Shown: positions 9,996 to 19,731 of the stretch, in pieces
How positions within the stretch are numbered: position 1 is the stretch's first letter
Layout of the letters: every line of letters starts with the position of its first letter
NCBI GenBank assembly: GCA_947469285.1
Contig: CANIOW010000014.1
Location: 26,031-90,030, forward strand
DNA from: Gammaproteobacteria bacterium
GTDB taxonomy: Bacteria > Pseudomonadota > Gammaproteobacteria > Steroidobacterales > Steroidobacteraceae
Length of the DNA: 64,000 nt
Direction of reading: 5' to 3'
Notes under the pieces: generated by a model
Seen by the model: only the letters and a program-made list of their open reading frames with translations
Told to the model about the DNA's origin: nothing
Database searches by the model: none
Position numbers and translations under genes: made by a program

Positions 9996-12052
9996 CCGCT
10001 GAGGCACTGCTAACAACGCTGGATGGTTGGCGCGTGCGTGGGTGGCTACGACGGCTAGATGTGGCCTTTGCGCGGTTTGTCGTTGCATTGGCTGCCGAGC
10101 AGATGGCCAAGGACACAGCGGGTGGGCCAGTGGTCCCAGTGCCCGCCACGCTGGTGCTGGCGGCTGCTCTGCTCGTGCGGCTGGAAGGGCGGGGCCACAG
10201 TTGTCTGCCACTCCATTGGCTGGTGGATTCTCCGGAAGCGTTGGCCGCTTTGGCGTGGGAACCGGCAACGCTCTTGGCCTTGCAAACAGCGTGGAGGGAG
10301 GCGGGTGGAAGCACCGCGGGCTGGGCGGCGTCGGGCGTTATTGAGCAACGGCCTAGCACGCAGGGCGAACGCCCCATCAGGCAAAGCCACGCAGACGGCC
10401 TGCGCCAGCCCGACCCCAGCGGCGAGAGGGCGCCCGGCTCCGCGCCGTTGACGCCAGTGGTGGCGACGCCCCTCGTGCTAGACGACGGTCGGCTGTATTT
10501 GCGGCGGTATTGGCAGTATGAGCAGCAGGTGGCGGCGGCCGTAGCGGCACGCACGGTCGATGCAGTAGGTCTGACACCGTCTGAGTCCGCGTTGGCTCGA
10601 CTATGGCTAGATCGCTTGTTTCCATCGCCAGTATTGAACGACGCCCTGACAGTGCCCGATGGGCAGCGTACGGCCTGTGAAGTGGCTTTGCGCGCGCGCT
10701 TCACGATCATTACCGGGGGACCGGGTACCGGCAAGACCTACACCGCGGCCCGGTTGTGGGTGGTGCTGCAAGCCTTGCAAGCCCCTGGGGGCCGGCCATT
10801 GAAAGTGGCGCTGGCGGCACCCACCGGTAAGGCCGCCGCGCGTCTGCATCAGTCGATGCTCGCTACCTTGCTGCAACTCGACACGGAGTTCGCAGCGGTG
10901 TTACCGGCCACGGCCCGCGCCACGGTGCTTCCCATGGCCCAGACGCTCCACAAGCTGCTCGGCGCGCGCGCCGACACGCGAGCCCTGCGCCACACCGCGG
11001 CCAACTTGCTCGACGTAGATGTGGTCTTCGTGGATGAAGCCTCGATGGTGCATCTGGAAATGATGGCGGCCTTGCTGGCGGCAGTGCCGGCACACGCGCG
11101 CGTTATTCTGCTGGGTGACAAAGACCAGCTGGAATCGGTAGAAGCAGGCGCCGTGCTGGCAGATCTCTGCCAAGCGCCGGCGGGGTCTGCGTTACAGGCG
11201 CAGACCGTCACCTTGCAGCGCAGCCAGCGGTATTCGGGGCAGGTGGCGGCCTTGGCAGCTGCCGTCAATGCAGGCGATATCACTACGACGCGTGCTGTTT
11301 TTCAGGCCACGCCAGATGGGGCGGTGAGCTGGCGCACTGCCATGAAGCCCCACTCCATTGCGCAGCTCGCTCTCGAGGGCCGCGCCGGTGCGCCGGTGAG
11401 TTACCGCCGCTACGTCACCCTGCTGGCGCAGCGCCCGGCCACTGCCGATCTATTGCTGCGCGAGGCCGCCACGGGGCTGAATTCATTCGAGGCATGGGCC
11501 TGCAAGGTGTTGCAGGCCTTTGAAAGCTTTCGGGTGCTGTGTGCCGTGCGTGAGGGCCTCTGGGGTGTGGCGGGCGTCAACAGTGTCATCGAGCGTGCTC
11601 TGTTTGACGCCCAGCTGCTGCAGGGGAATGGCGAATGGTACGAGGGGCGGCCGGTGATGGTGACCCGTAATGACCGTGCGCTGGGGGTGGCGAATGGCGA
11701 TGTCGGTCTTGTGCTGCGTTCACCGGTGGTCGGCGAGGCGCTGCGAGTGTATTTTTCCGCTGGCGACGGCTTGCGGTCGGTGGCCACCACCCGTTTGCAG
11801 TCGGTGGAAACGGCCTTCGCCCTGACGGTGCATAAGAGCCAAGGATCCGAATTTGAGCATGTGGTGGTGGTGTTGGGCGTCGAAGGTGGGCCGGCGGTGG
11901 TGGGTCACGGCCTAAGCCGTGAGCTGGTTTACACCGCGGTCACGCGGGCTAGACAGCAAGTGACGCTGGTGGCCGGTAGCGAAGCTGTGCTGGCGGCGGC
12001 GCTCGCACGCCGGACGCAGCGGGTGAGTGGGCTTGGGAACGCGCTTCGCTAA
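9992..12052 (+). CDS. recD: RecBCD enzyme subunit RecD (5'-3' helicase)
   Basis: The start at 9992 overlaps the recB stop as ATGA; a much longer in-frame extension into recB is not supported. The 686-residue product has Walker A GGPGTGKTYT, VDEASMV (Walker B), LLGDKDQLESVEAG and the C-terminal LTVHKSQGSEF and YTAVTRA motifs of superfamily 1B helicases. RecD is the fast 5'-3' motor of RecBCD. The region around residues 110-160 looks low in conserved sequence and makes it slightly longer than the E. coli protein (608). The gene ends 42 bp before the convergent recQ stop. Confidence 0.96.
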   Translation: MTAEALLTTLDGWRVRGWLRRLDVAFARFVVALAAEQMAKDTAGGPVVPVPATLVLAAALLVRLEGRGHSCLPLHWLVDSPEALAALAWEPATLLALQTAWREAGGSTAGWAASGVIEQRPSTQGERPIRQSHADGLRQPDPSGERAPGSAPLTPVVATPLVLDDGRLYLRRYWQYEQQVAAAVAARTVDAVGLTPSESALARLWLDRLFPSPVLNDALTVPDGQRTACEVALRARFTIITGGPGTGKTYTAARLWVVLQALQAPGGRPLKVALAAPTGKAAARLHQSMLATLLQLDTEFAAVLPATARATVLPMAQTLHKLLGARADTRALRHTAANLLDVDVVFVDEASMVHLEMMAALLAAVPAHARVILLGDKDQLESVEAGAVLADLCQAPAGSALQAQTVTLQRSQRYSGQVAALAAAVNAGDITTTRAVFQATPDGAVSWRTAMKPHSIAQLALEGRAGAPVSYRRYVTLLAQRPATADLLLREAATGLNSFEAWACKVLQAFESFRVLCAVREGLWGVAGVNSVIERALFDAQLLQGNGEWYEGRPVMVTRNDRALGVANGDVGLVLRSPVVGEALRVYFSAGDGLRSVATTRLQSVETAFALTVHKSQGSEFEHVVVVLGVEGGPAVVGHGLSRELVYTAVTRARQQVTLVAGSEAVLAAALARRTQRVSGLGNALR

Positions 12053-12094
12053 GCCTAGCGCCGTACTGTGGCGGTCATGGGCTGCCGCGTTAGC

Positions 12095-13951
12095 CTAACG
12101 TACCACTCGTAGCACGGCCTCCCCATAGGCCTCGAGTTTTTTCACACCAATGCCGGTGACGCCATACAACTGGTCGAGCGAACGCGGCGCACGCTCGGCG
12201 ATCGCCAGCAACGTGGCGTCATGAAAAATGGCATACGCCGGTAGGTTGTGTTCGCGCGCCACCTCGGCCCGCCAAGCTTTGAGTAGGGCGTAGCGCTGCT
12301 GTGCATCGGGGACCAGTAAGCTGCCAGTCCTGGCGGTGCCGTTGGCGCCGCGTTGGGTTTTTTTCTTCGTCGGCGCTGACGCAGACTGGCGCAGGACTAC
12401 CTGCACCTCACACTTGAGTACCGCACGCGCGGCTTCGGTTAGTTGCAGCGTGTTGAACGCCGTTGCGTCGACTGTCACAGCGCCGAGGGTTATTAACTGT
12501 CGCAACACGCCGCGCAGCAAGGTGTCGCTGAAGGTGGCGCCAATGCCAAATGTGCTCAGCTGTTCATGCCCGCGTTGTAGTACTTTCTCGGTGCTTTTGC
12601 CGCGGAGGATGTCCATGATGTGGACCGCGCCATAGCTGATACCGCCTTGCTGCTGTACCCGATAAATGGTGCTCAGCAGCATGCGCGCTGCTTCAGAGCC
12701 GTCCCATAAGTCCGGCGGTTGCAGACAATTGTCGCAGTTGCCACAGGGTTGGCTCGGTTCGCCAAAGTAGGCGAGCAAGCGAACTCGGCGGCAGTCCGCA
12801 GCCTCTGCCAATCCCAGCAGCGCATCGAGCTTTCCACGCAGACCATTTTTGAATTCATCACCCGCCGGGCTCTCATCGATCATGCGGCGCTGGTTCACCA
12901 CATCTTGCAGCCCAAAGCACATCCAGGCGTTGGCGGGCAGGCCATCGCGGCCGGCGCGGCCGGTTTCCTGGTAATAGCTTTCGATATTTTTCGGCATGTC
13001 TAGATGCGCCACGAAGCGGACATCAGGTTTGTCGATACCCATGCCAAAAGCGATGGTGGCGACCATCACCATGCCTTCACTGCGCAGGAAACGGTCCTGA
13101 TGTTGTTGGCGTATCTGACTGTCCATGCCGGCGTGGTAGGGCAGGGCGTCCAGTCCCTCGGCGCACAGCAGGGTAGCCACCTCGTCTACGCGTCGGCGCG
13201 ATTGGCAGTAAACAATCCCGGCCTCGCCGGCATGTTCCGTGCTGATAAACCGCAACAACTGCCGGGTGGCATCTTTTTTCTCGACAATCTGGTAACGAAT
13301 GTTGGGTCGGTCGAAGCTGCTCACGAACCGCCGCGCGGCTTGCAGCTGCAGTCGCTCGACGATGTCCGCTCGCGTGAGGGTGTCCGCGGTGGCCGTCAGC
13401 GCGATGCGTGGCACGGTGGCATAACGCTCATGCAGCACGGTGAGCGCGCGGTAGTCTGGCCGAAAATCGTGGCCCCATTGACTGACACAGTGCGCCTCGT
13501 CGATGGCGAACAGTGCCAGCCCGCCACACGCGTACAGCCGGTCTAGCTGCGCCAGAAAACGCGAGCTCGTCACCCGTTCGGGTGCGGCGTAGAGCAAGGT
13601 GATCTCGCCACGTTGTAAACGCGTTTCCACCTGAGCGGCGGCCGCGGCCGAGAGTGAGGAGTTGAGAAAGGCGGCGCTGACACCCGCCTCGGCCAGTGCT
13701 CCTACCTGGTCATGCATCAAGGCGATGAGCGGTGAGATGACCAGCGTGACGCCCAGACCCGCGCGCTGGCGTGCCAGCGCGGGAATCTGGTAGCACAACG
13801 ATTTTCCACCACCGGTGGGCATGAGCACCAAGGCGTCACCGCCCGCGGCGACATGTTCGACGATGTCCTGTTGCGGACCCCGGAAGGCCGGGTAGCCAAA
13901 GACTTCCTGCAGAATTCCCTGACAGACGGACCAACCCACGGCAGCTTCCAA
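12095..13951 (-). CDS. recQ: ATP-dependent DNA helicase RecQ
   Basis: This 618-residue 3'-5' helicase has [12 protein letters not shown] (Walker A), [30 protein letters not shown], and [14 protein letters not shown] followed by [11 protein letters not shown] zinc-binding CGNCDNC lies in the RQC region, and an HRDC domain occupies about the last 80 residues (ending near [16 protein letters not shown]). All canonical RecQ domains are present, so it should be active in recombination and fork repair. It is convergent with recD, separated by 42 bp, with no clear terminator. A short ATG-proximal region gives [14 protein letters not shown], which fits other RecQ starts. Confidence 0.95.
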   Translation of the reverse strand: MEAAVGWSVCQGILQEVFGYPAFRGPQQDIVEHVAAGGDALVLMPTGGGKSLCYQIPALARQRAGLGVTLVISPLIALMHDQVGALAEAGVSAAFLNSSLSAAAAAQVETRLQRGEITLLYAAPERVTSSRFLAQLDRLYACGGLALFAIDEAHCVSQWGHDFRPDYRALTVLHERYATVPRIALTATADTLTRADIVERLQLQAARRFVSSFDRPNIRYQIVEKKDATRQLLRFISTEHAGEAGIVYCQSRRRVDEVATLLCAEGLDALPYHAGMDSQIRQQHQDRFLRSEGMVMVATIAFGMGIDKPDVRFVAHLDMPKNIESYYQETGRAGRDGLPANAWMCFGLQDVVNQRRMIDESPAGDEFKNGLRGKLDALLGLAEAADCRRVRLLAYFGEPSQPCGNCDNCLQPPDLWDGSEAARMLLSTIYRVQQQGGISYGAVHIMDILRGKSTEKVLQRGHEQLSTFGIGATFSDTLLRGVLRQLITLGAVTVDATAFNTLQLTEAARAVLKCEVQVVLRQSASAPTKKKTQRGANGTARTGSLLVPDAQQRYALLKAWRAEVAREHNLPAYAIFHDATLLAIAERAPRSLDQLYGVTGIGVKKLEAYGEAVLRVVR

Positions 13952-14067
13952 ACAGGGTTGCTCCCAAGCAGACCGTGAGGCGGCAGGGTATCACTTGCGC
14001 GGCGCCGCGTTACGCGCGTCTTGTGACCGTGCTGCCGTACTACCGTGCTGCCGTGCAGGGAGTGCTG

Positions 14068-15303
14068 TTAGGCCGCCGCTGGTTGCGCGTTGAGCGCTGG
14101 GTTGCCGGGCGTTCGCAGCACGCAAGAAGTGCCGCCAGGGGTGTACATCATCGCGGTGCACAGGTTGCAAGCCGTGCAAGCCGAGCCGAGCGTTTTCCCT
14201 GCGGCAAAGTCCGCTATCAGCTGTGGGTCATGCACCAGCGCTCGTCCAAGCGTCACCGCTTCAAACCCTGCCTGCAGCGCCTGCTCGACATTGGCCAGGG
14301 TCTTGACACCCCCCAGATAGGCCAGTGGCATGCGGGTGGCCGCACGCACCTGGCGCGCATGCTCGAGCAGGTACATCTCGTGGAATTCGACTTTTTTCGC
14401 GGTCAGTTGATGTAACCACAGAGCCAGTTTGGTGATTGGGCCACCCATGAAGTCGGGGTAGTTGTCGGTGGGAAAAGACGAGCCGAACATTAAGTCAACG
14501 GAAGCGGCACTCAACCCCGCGCTGAGCACCAGCAGGTGTGCGCCGGCGGCTTCGAGCACCCGGGCGATGCGGGCACCTTCCACGGCGGTGTTGCCACGCT
14601 TGATGCCATCGAGGACGCTGATTTTGCAAACCACGGCCAGGTCTTTACCTACCGCGTCGAGTACCCGGCTAAGCACTTCGGCAGGGAAGCGCGCGCGCTG
14701 TTCGGGCGTGCCGCCGTATTCATCACGCCGATGATTGTACAGTGGCGAGAGGAACTGGCTGAGCAAATAGCCATGGCCCATGTGCAGTTCTACGGCGTCG
14801 AAACCCGCGTCGCGTGCCAGCTTGGCGCTGCGCACAAATTCATCTGCGACCTGCGTCAGGTCAGTGGTGCCCATACGCTGGCGCCGCCATTTGCCGCTGA
14901 GGATGCCAACGTTGTTAAAGCCGCCACTGGAAGAAAGCGGTCGCCCCGAATTCAGCTGATCGACAAAGGTAAAGCAGCCGCCGTGCGTGAGTTGTACCGA
15001 AGCGGCTGCGCCGTGGCGATGCACCGCGTTAGTCACGGCCTGCAGATGCGGCACGTTGTCCGTATTCAGCGTGGTTTGGTCGACAAAAGAGCGTCCATCT
15101 GGCGAAACGGCGCAGTAGGCGACCGTGGTCATGCCCACACCGCCGGCGGCGATCCGTTCATGGAATTGCACCAGCTGCTTCGAAGGCGTGCCACCGGGGG
15201 ACATGCCCTCATTGGTGGCTGCCTTGATAAAGCGGTTGCGCAGCGTTATAGGGCCGATGACCAGTGAGCTAAACGGGCTTGCATGATCGGCGGTGGTTGG
15301 CAT
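14068..15303 (-). CDS. Old Yellow Enzyme-family NADH:flavin oxidoreductase with a cysteine cluster
   Basis: About 411 residues forming an FMN-binding TIM barrel. Seen are FSSLVIGPITLRNRFIKAA at the N-terminus, MGHGYLLSQFLSP followed by NHRRDEYGG, and the C-terminal phosphate loop region YLGGVKTLANVEQAL. Near the C-terminus there is CTACNLC and then another Cys 12 residues on, the spacing that holds a 4Fe-4S cluster in 2,4-dienoyl-CoA reductase and trimethylamine dehydrogenase. However, the extra C-terminal flavin/NAD(P)H domains of those enzymes are missing. The ATG at 15303 matches family N-termini; an in-frame start at 15330 is possible. The substrate is unknown. Confidence 0.85.
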   Translation of the reverse strand: MPTTADHASPFSSLVIGPITLRNRFIKAATNEGMSPGGTPSKQLVQFHERIAAGGVGMTTVAYCAVSPDGRSFVDQTTLNTDNVPHLQAVTNAVHRHGAAASVQLTHGGCFTFVDQLNSGRPLSSSGGFNNVGILSGKWRRQRMGTTDLTQVADEFVRSAKLARDAGFDAVELHMGHGYLLSQFLSPLYNHRRDEYGGTPEQRARFPAEVLSRVLDAVGKDLAVVCKISVLDGIKRGNTAVEGARIARVLEAAGAHLLVLSAGLSAASVDLMFGSSFPTDNYPDFMGGPITKLALWLHQLTAKKVEFHEMYLLEHARQVRAATRMPLAYLGGVKTLANVEQALQAGFEAVTLGRALVHDPQLIADFAAGKTLGSACTACNLCTAMMYTPGGTSCVLRTPGNPALNAQPAAA

Positions 15304-15465
15304 GGAGAACTCGATTGCGAGGTGCGGCATCAGGCAAGGTCTGACTGCGCTTCAAGGCAGGGACCCACCGTAGCACGGGGTTCCCGGATGCGCGGTGCGG
15401 CGGGCCGAATGCGAGCAGTAACTGAGAGGTGAGGGTCAGGGCGCTTCCCCTGTCATAATCGCCCC

Positions 15466-16569
15466 ATGTCCCGTCTGCTTTATACCGCCGCTGTCCCTTT
15501 CGAGGCCGCACGGCATGTCGATCTGCTACCCGTGGACCATCGTTCACGCCGGGTTCATGGCCACAGCTTCCTCGCCAGCGTGCGGGCGCCGTTGCCCGCC
15601 GGTTGGGCGTCGTTTCCTGGTGGCGAGGTGGGCGATCTGCGGGCCCGCCTGACGGCGGCACTGGCACCGTTGGACTACTGCGACCTGAACACCGTGCTCG
15701 CTTGCCCCACGGATGAAAACCTGGCGCGTTGGTTGCGTGAACGCGCGGACCTGCCGGAGGCCACTACCTTTGGTATTCAGAGCACACAGGACGAAGGCGT
15801 GGAGCTGGACCACCGGCAGCAGGCGCATCTGTGGCGGCGCTACCGGCTGCAGTCGGCGCACCGTCTGCCGAACGTACCGGCGGGCCACCAGTGCGGGCGT
15901 CTACATGGGCATGGCTTCGAGGTTATTCTGCATGTGCAGCAAGACGTGGACGGTCGTGCGCTGGGGCTGGACTACGACGCGCTAGACGTGCATTGGGCAC
16001 CGCTCCATGCGTTGCTGGACCATGCTTGCCTGAATGATATTCCTGGGTTGGAAATTCCCACCAGTGAGCTGTTTGCGGCCTGGCTGTGGCAGCGACTGAA
16101 GCCGGGCCTGCCCGAACTGCGCTGGGTGACGGTGTATGAAACGGCGCAGTGCGGCGCTAACTTTGATGGGCAGCAGTTTCGCATCTGGAAGGAGACCACG
16201 CTGGACAGTGCGCTGGTGCTGCGCCATGCACCGGCAGGCGACCCGCGCCGCCGCATCCACGGCCATACCTACACGCTGCGTTTGCACTTGCATGCCCCGC
16301 TCGACACTGTGCTGGGCTGGACCATGGATTTTGGTGATGTGAAGGAACTGTTCGGCCCGACCTTTCGTGCACTGGACCACCGTCCACTGCACGAGTTGGC
16401 CGGCACGGACCCGGCGATGTTCCAGCCGGATGCGGCCAGCCTCGCTGCCTGGATTCGCGCCCAGGTGGCCGCCACGTTGCCGCAGGTGGACCGCATTGAT
16501 CTTCTAGAGACCCGTGGCTGCGGGGTGGTGCTCAGCTGGGGTGCGGAAGAGCCGGTGTTGCCGGTATAG
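15466..16569 (+). CDS. Triple-domain 6-pyruvoyl-tetrahydropterin synthase/QueD-like protein
   Basis: The 367-residue protein contains three tandem PTPS/QueD units, each with an HGH motif (residues 31-33, 147-149 and 265-267). Only the middle unit (about 125-235) has the full catalytic set: zinc ligand His132, Cys143 four residues before the HGH, LDHACLND with Asp185-His186, PTSE with Glu201, and VYET with Glu225. The first unit has Ser27 in place of the Cys and LDYCDLN instead of LDH; the third has Arg261 in place of the Cys and Leu250 where the zinc-binding His is expected. QueD makes 6-carboxytetrahydropterin for queuosine. The flanking units may shape a trimer-like core. No other que genes are adjacent. 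Confidence 0.88.
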   Translation: MSRLLYTAAVPFEAARHVDLLPVDHRSRRVHGHSFLASVRAPLPAGWASFPGGEVGDLRARLTAALAPLDYCDLNTVLACPTDENLARWLRERADLPEATTFGIQSTQDEGVELDHRQQAHLWRRYRLQSAHRLPNVPAGHQCGRLHGHGFEVILHVQQDVDGRALGLDYDALDVHWAPLHALLDHACLNDIPGLEIPTSELFAAWLWQRLKPGLPELRWVTVYETAQCGANFDGQQFRIWKETTLDSALVLRHAPAGDPRRRIHGHTYTLRLHLHAPLDTVLGWTMDFGDVKELFGPTFRALDHRPLHELAGTDPAMFQPDAASLAAWIRAQVAATLPQVDRIDLLETRGCGVVLSWGAEEPVLPV

Positions 16570-16754
16570 GCGCGAAAAATATCAAGGTAGTGTGAAAAAT
16601 CCGCAGATTATGTCTAATGCTGCGCGTCGACGCCTAGCGGTCGTGTACAAACTGCAGTGGTTTCGCCTGTGTTGGGTTTGAAGTCGTGATGGCGCGAATT
16701 TCCCCGAAATGCTGCAGCCGTTTATTTAATGAAACCCCATTTTTGGAGAGTATC

Positions 16755-18152
16755 TTGAAGAATTTTGGCTTTGTAGTCGGTGTGCTGCTCGGTAGCAGCC
16801 TTGCCTTCTCGCCGGTGGCAGACGCGCGAATGTTTGGCGTCGATGTTTGCTACAACGCTCCCGATTCTGGCGAGCCGCTGATCCGCAATTGCATTGGCGT
16901 CGAGGAAGCCTGCCGCACCTCAAACTTGGTCGGCACGCAACCGATAGGCTGCCGCGCCGTGGCTTTGGGGGGCAGCATGAGTGGCCTCTCGGGGGGCAAT
17001 GCCATTGTCGGTGGCCGCAGCCTGGTGCATTCGGACTCCACGTATCTGATGGCCCAGCTGATCGGCTTTACGTCGTGGCAGGCCTACCAGATGATGATCT
17101 ACGACGAAGCGACCGACCAGTCCGAGTACACGCCGTATGACCAGAACGGTCTGCAGCTGTTGTCAGCCGCTGAAATTGACAGTTGTCGCGGCGCCTGGGG
17201 TCCACAGATGCCGCGCAGCTGCTCGATCATCACGCCGCTGTTGAATGGCGTGTACAAGTTTAACGATGCAACAGGCGGCATGCTGCTGCACTTGCATGCT
17301 CGCTACTCGCCGAATGGCCTTGCGCCGCCCCCGGTGGCTTTTCCTGCGAACTACTTCGCCCCAAGCGTTGCCGCCTATGAACCATTGCTGAATAACTTCC
17401 GGGCCTGGGTGTTCGACGAGCGTCCGGATGCCTGCGTGGCCGGGTTCGTGGTGCGTGGTGGTGGTGCGGACCGGCAGCGCACTCTGCCCTGCGAACGCCC
17501 TGATCGTGTGCTACACAGCCCGCAAAATTTCTTCGCGGCAGGGTTCACTAAGCTGGCTATCCCGTTTGAGTCCACGCTGGGGCAATTAATCATCAATCAG
17601 GATGACCGTGGCACGGTGGTGGCGACAGACCGCAGTCTGCAGGCCTACATCGGGCCACAGGATGCCAACTACGCGAAGATGGGCATGTTTCTGCATACCC
17701 TCGGTGACCGCTACTCCCACCATATCTGTACGGACCACTCTTACGCTTACCGTCAGGTGAGCGGAAATTACAACACCAATTACTCTCAAGTGGGCTGTGC
17801 TCAAGGCAGTCATTTCCTCTGGCACGCTTGGGAGCAGGGAACCAACCAGTCTTCCTCCAATCTGGATCCTGAATACCAGACCATGCGTCCTGCGCTCGAG
17901 GCGGCCTACGACCAGTTGGTGGCCTATGCGCGGCACCAGGGCGTGGTGACGACGCGCAGTCTGAATAAGCCAGCGATCATCAGTTCGCTCATTGAAGTGC
18001 TGCAGATCTTCGATCCCAAGCAGCGCTTGGATGCGATGGTGGCGCTGACGGAAAACTACGGGTTGCTGGCGCTACCCGGCCACGGAAATGCCGCTCGGTA
18101 CAGCATCGAGCAGTGGTTGGTGTTGGCGAAGATGCCCGCTCCAACCCGGTGA
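16755..18152 (+). CDS. Secreted protein of unknown function with a phospholipase C-like His/Asp segment
   Basis: I chose the TTG at 16755 because GGAGAG lies just upstream and because it opens directly into a signal peptide (MKNFGFVVGVLLGSSLAF, then SPVADAR), giving 465 residues. An ATG at 16686 would place an unlikely hydrophilic extension ahead of it. About two thirds along are HTLGDRYSHHICTDHS and GSHFLWHAWE, a His/Asp-rich pattern like that of zinc-dependent phospholipases C and related metalloproteins. There are many cysteines, which fits a periplasmic or secreted protein. It stands alone, and its stop is only 14 bp from the tRNA-type attachment site, so it is probably the last chromosomal gene before the island. 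The function is inferred only weakly. Confidence 0.6.
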   Translation: MKNFGFVVGVLLGSSLAFSPVADARMFGVDVCYNAPDSGEPLIRNCIGVEEACRTSNLVGTQPIGCRAVALGGSMSGLSGGNAIVGGRSLVHSDSTYLMAQLIGFTSWQAYQMMIYDEATDQSEYTPYDQNGLQLLSAAEIDSCRGAWGPQMPRSCSIITPLLNGVYKFNDATGGMLLHLHARYSPNGLAPPPVAFPANYFAPSVAAYEPLLNNFRAWVFDERPDACVAGFVVRGGGADRQRTLPCERPDRVLHSPQNFFAAGFTKLAIPFESTLGQLIINQDDRGTVVATDRSLQAYIGPQDANYAKMGMFLHTLGDRYSHHICTDHSYAYRQVSGNYNTNYSQVGCAQGSHFLWHAWEQGTNQSSSNLDPEYQTMRPALEAAYDQLVAYARHQGVVTTRSLNKPAIISSLIEVLQIFDPKQRLDAMVALTENYGLLALPGHGNAARYSIEQWLVLAKMPAPTR

Positions 18153-18166
18153 TTTCGCAGTGGAAT

Positions 18167-18212
18167 TGGTCGGGATGACAGGATTTGAACCTGCGACACC
18201 TACGTCCCGAAA
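18167..18212 (-). other. Island attachment site: 3' fragment of tRNA-Pro(CGG)
   Basis: Read on the minus strand, this is the 3' part of a tRNA: anticodon loop TTCGGGA (CGG anticodon), stem CGTAG, variable loop GTGTC, T-arm GCAGG-TTCAAAT-CCTGT, acceptor CATCCCG, discriminator A and CCA (18167-18169). The 5' half that should follow at higher coordinates is absent: the expected CTACG stem partner is replaced by unrelated sequence. This is what integration into the 3' end of a tRNA leaves on the distal side, so the intact tRNA-Pro should sit at the other island end. Confidence 0.85.
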
Positions 18213-18330
18213 ATCCTCGGGCTCTTTCCGCGACAGTTCGTCGAACTCCAAAAAAGTCATATAAAACAGTATAATAAGCACAACTGGCGCACGCATGCGT
18301 TCGCTCCAGTTCGTCACTTTCCGCGCCAAG

Positions 18331-18375
18331 TTGGGACCCAATTTGGACCCAGCGCCGACTTTTTTGGACCCAGCG
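18331..18375 (+). repeat. Repeated GGACCCA elements upstream of the integrase
   Basis: Three related direct repeats lie between the attachment site and the integrase start: TTGGGACCCA (18331-18340), TTTGGACCCAGCG (18342-18354) and TTTTTGGACCCAGCG (18361-18375). Their position and spacing suit arm-type binding sites for the integrase or the AlpA-like factor, though simple local duplication is also possible. They overlap the 5' part of a longer integrase frame, which is one reason to prefer the start at 18376. Confidence 0.5.
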
Positions 18376-19731
18376 ATGACCCAGCTAACCGATGTCAGAC
18401 TGCGTGCCTTGATCAAGCGTCGACCCGCGAACCGCGTGTCGGTCCCTGATGGCAGCGTGCGGGGTCTATCCATCCGTGTGGGGCCCAGTTCCATGACCTG
18501 GTCTTTGAAACTGCGCGTACGCGGCGACGGCGGCGTGAGCAATCGCGGCCACGAGCTCAACGGCAAAACGTACCGTGTCACCTTGGGTGAGTACCCGACG
18601 GTCTCATTAGATGCGGCACGCTCCTTGGCCCATCAGTATTGGGACCAGGCTAAGAAGGGAATCAGCCCGGTCAAGGCGTTGGAGGAGAGCGCCACCGCTG
18701 GAGGCCTCACTGTCAGTGAACTGGGCCAGTCCTTCATTTCCGACTACGTAAAGATGAGAGAACTGAAAGCGTTCAATCGCTATCAGTGCGCCATCAACGT
18801 TCACATCATTCCCCAATTGGGAACTCTCCTGGCCGATCGCGTGACGCGCGACGACGTTCGCGCCATGCTGAAGCGAGTTCTGGAGAAGAAGGAGCGGCCA
18901 ATCCATCCTCGCGGGCGACCGCGAGGGGGTAAAGAGGCTGCGCGTACCACCATGTCGGTATTGAGGTCGATGTTCGCCTGGGCGATCACGGAAGGCATGA
19001 TTAAGCGACGTGATAATCCGGCTTCGGGAATGGAACGAAATCTGCCGAAAAAGAACAGTAAGGAGAGGGTGTTGTCCCTCACCGAGGCGCGCGTTGTTTA
19101 CAGCGCCGCCGATGCCTTAGGGTATCCCTTTGGACCGGTGTATCGCCTGCTGTTGTTGACGGGATGCAGGCCAGGGGAGTGGAGCGGATGTCAGCGCTCA
19201 TTCGTGGATCTCGATCAGGCATTACTCATCCTGCCGGCGAAGCACTATAAGAGTGACCATGTGCATATCGTACCCTTGGTTCCCGCGGCCGTCGCCATCC
19301 TGCGCGAGGTGTTCGAGGCCGTGCCGCGATTAGCAAACGAATACATTTTCAGCGGCACAGGCGGCAAGAAGCCCGTCGTGGGTTGGCCCAAGGTACACGA
19401 GCGGATGTTGCGAGAAATTTGCGCGCTGACCGGAGAGCGGGTCGTCAACCGTTGGACTCCCCATGATTTGCGGCGAACGGTCGCGACGCGGTTGGCCGAA
19501 ACCCTCGGGGTGGGCGGCGAACAAATGATCAGGCGGGTCCTGGGACACTCAGATGGCAGCGTGACGGCCATCTATAACCGATACGGATACGTGAAGGAAA
19601 TGCGCGCAGTGCTCAATCAGTGGGCCGACGAGCTCACTCAGGCCGCAGCGGTTGAAGCAAAATCGGAATCTGAGTCGGTAACGCCGTTGCAAACTGCTCA
19701 AGTGCCCGACGGATTGGTTGCAGCTGCTTAA
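18376..19731 (+). CDS. int: P4-type tyrosine recombinase (island integrase)
   Basis: Starting at 18376 (MTQLTDVRLRALI, the usual N-terminus of the family) it has 451 residues; an in-frame ATG at 18295 would add 27. The N-terminal arm-binding domain, a core-binding SAM-like domain and the catalytic domain are in order. Catalytic residues are visible: Arg in TGCRPGEW, Lys in HYKSDH, His and Arg in HDLRRT, His in LGHS, and the nucleophilic Tyr in IYNRYGY. It lies directly inside the tRNA-Pro fragment and points into the island. It should catalyse integration and excision at that site, and no truncation is seen. Its stop overlaps the 3' end of the convergent alpA-like gene by 4 bp. Confidence 0.93.
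   Translation: MTQLTDVRLRALIKRRPANRVSVPDGSVRGLSIRVGPSSMTWSLKLRVRGDGGVSNRGHELNGKTYRVTLGEYPTVSLDAARSLAHQYWDQAKKGISPVKALEESATAGGLTVSELGQSFISDYVKMRELKAFNRYQCAINVHIIPQLGTLLADRVTRDDVRAMLKRVLEKKERPIHPRGRPRGGKEAARTTMSVLRSMFAWAITEGMIKRRDNPASGMERNLPKKNSKERVLSLTEARVVYSAADALGYPFGPVYRLLLLTGCRPGEWSGCQRSFVDLDQALLILPAKHYKSDHVHIVPLVPAAVAILREVFEAVPRLANEYIFSGTGGKKPVVGWPKVHERMLREICALTGERVVNRWTPHDLRRTVATRLAETLGVGGEQMIRRVLGHSDGSVTAIYNRYGYVKEMRAVLNQWADELTQAAAVEAKSESESVTPLQTAQVPDGLVAAA

Noticed and set aside
18167..18240. Complete tRNA-Pro gene
   Set aside because: The 5' half cannot be folded: the expected anticodon-stem partner and D-arm are missing, so this is a 3' fragment at an attachment site.
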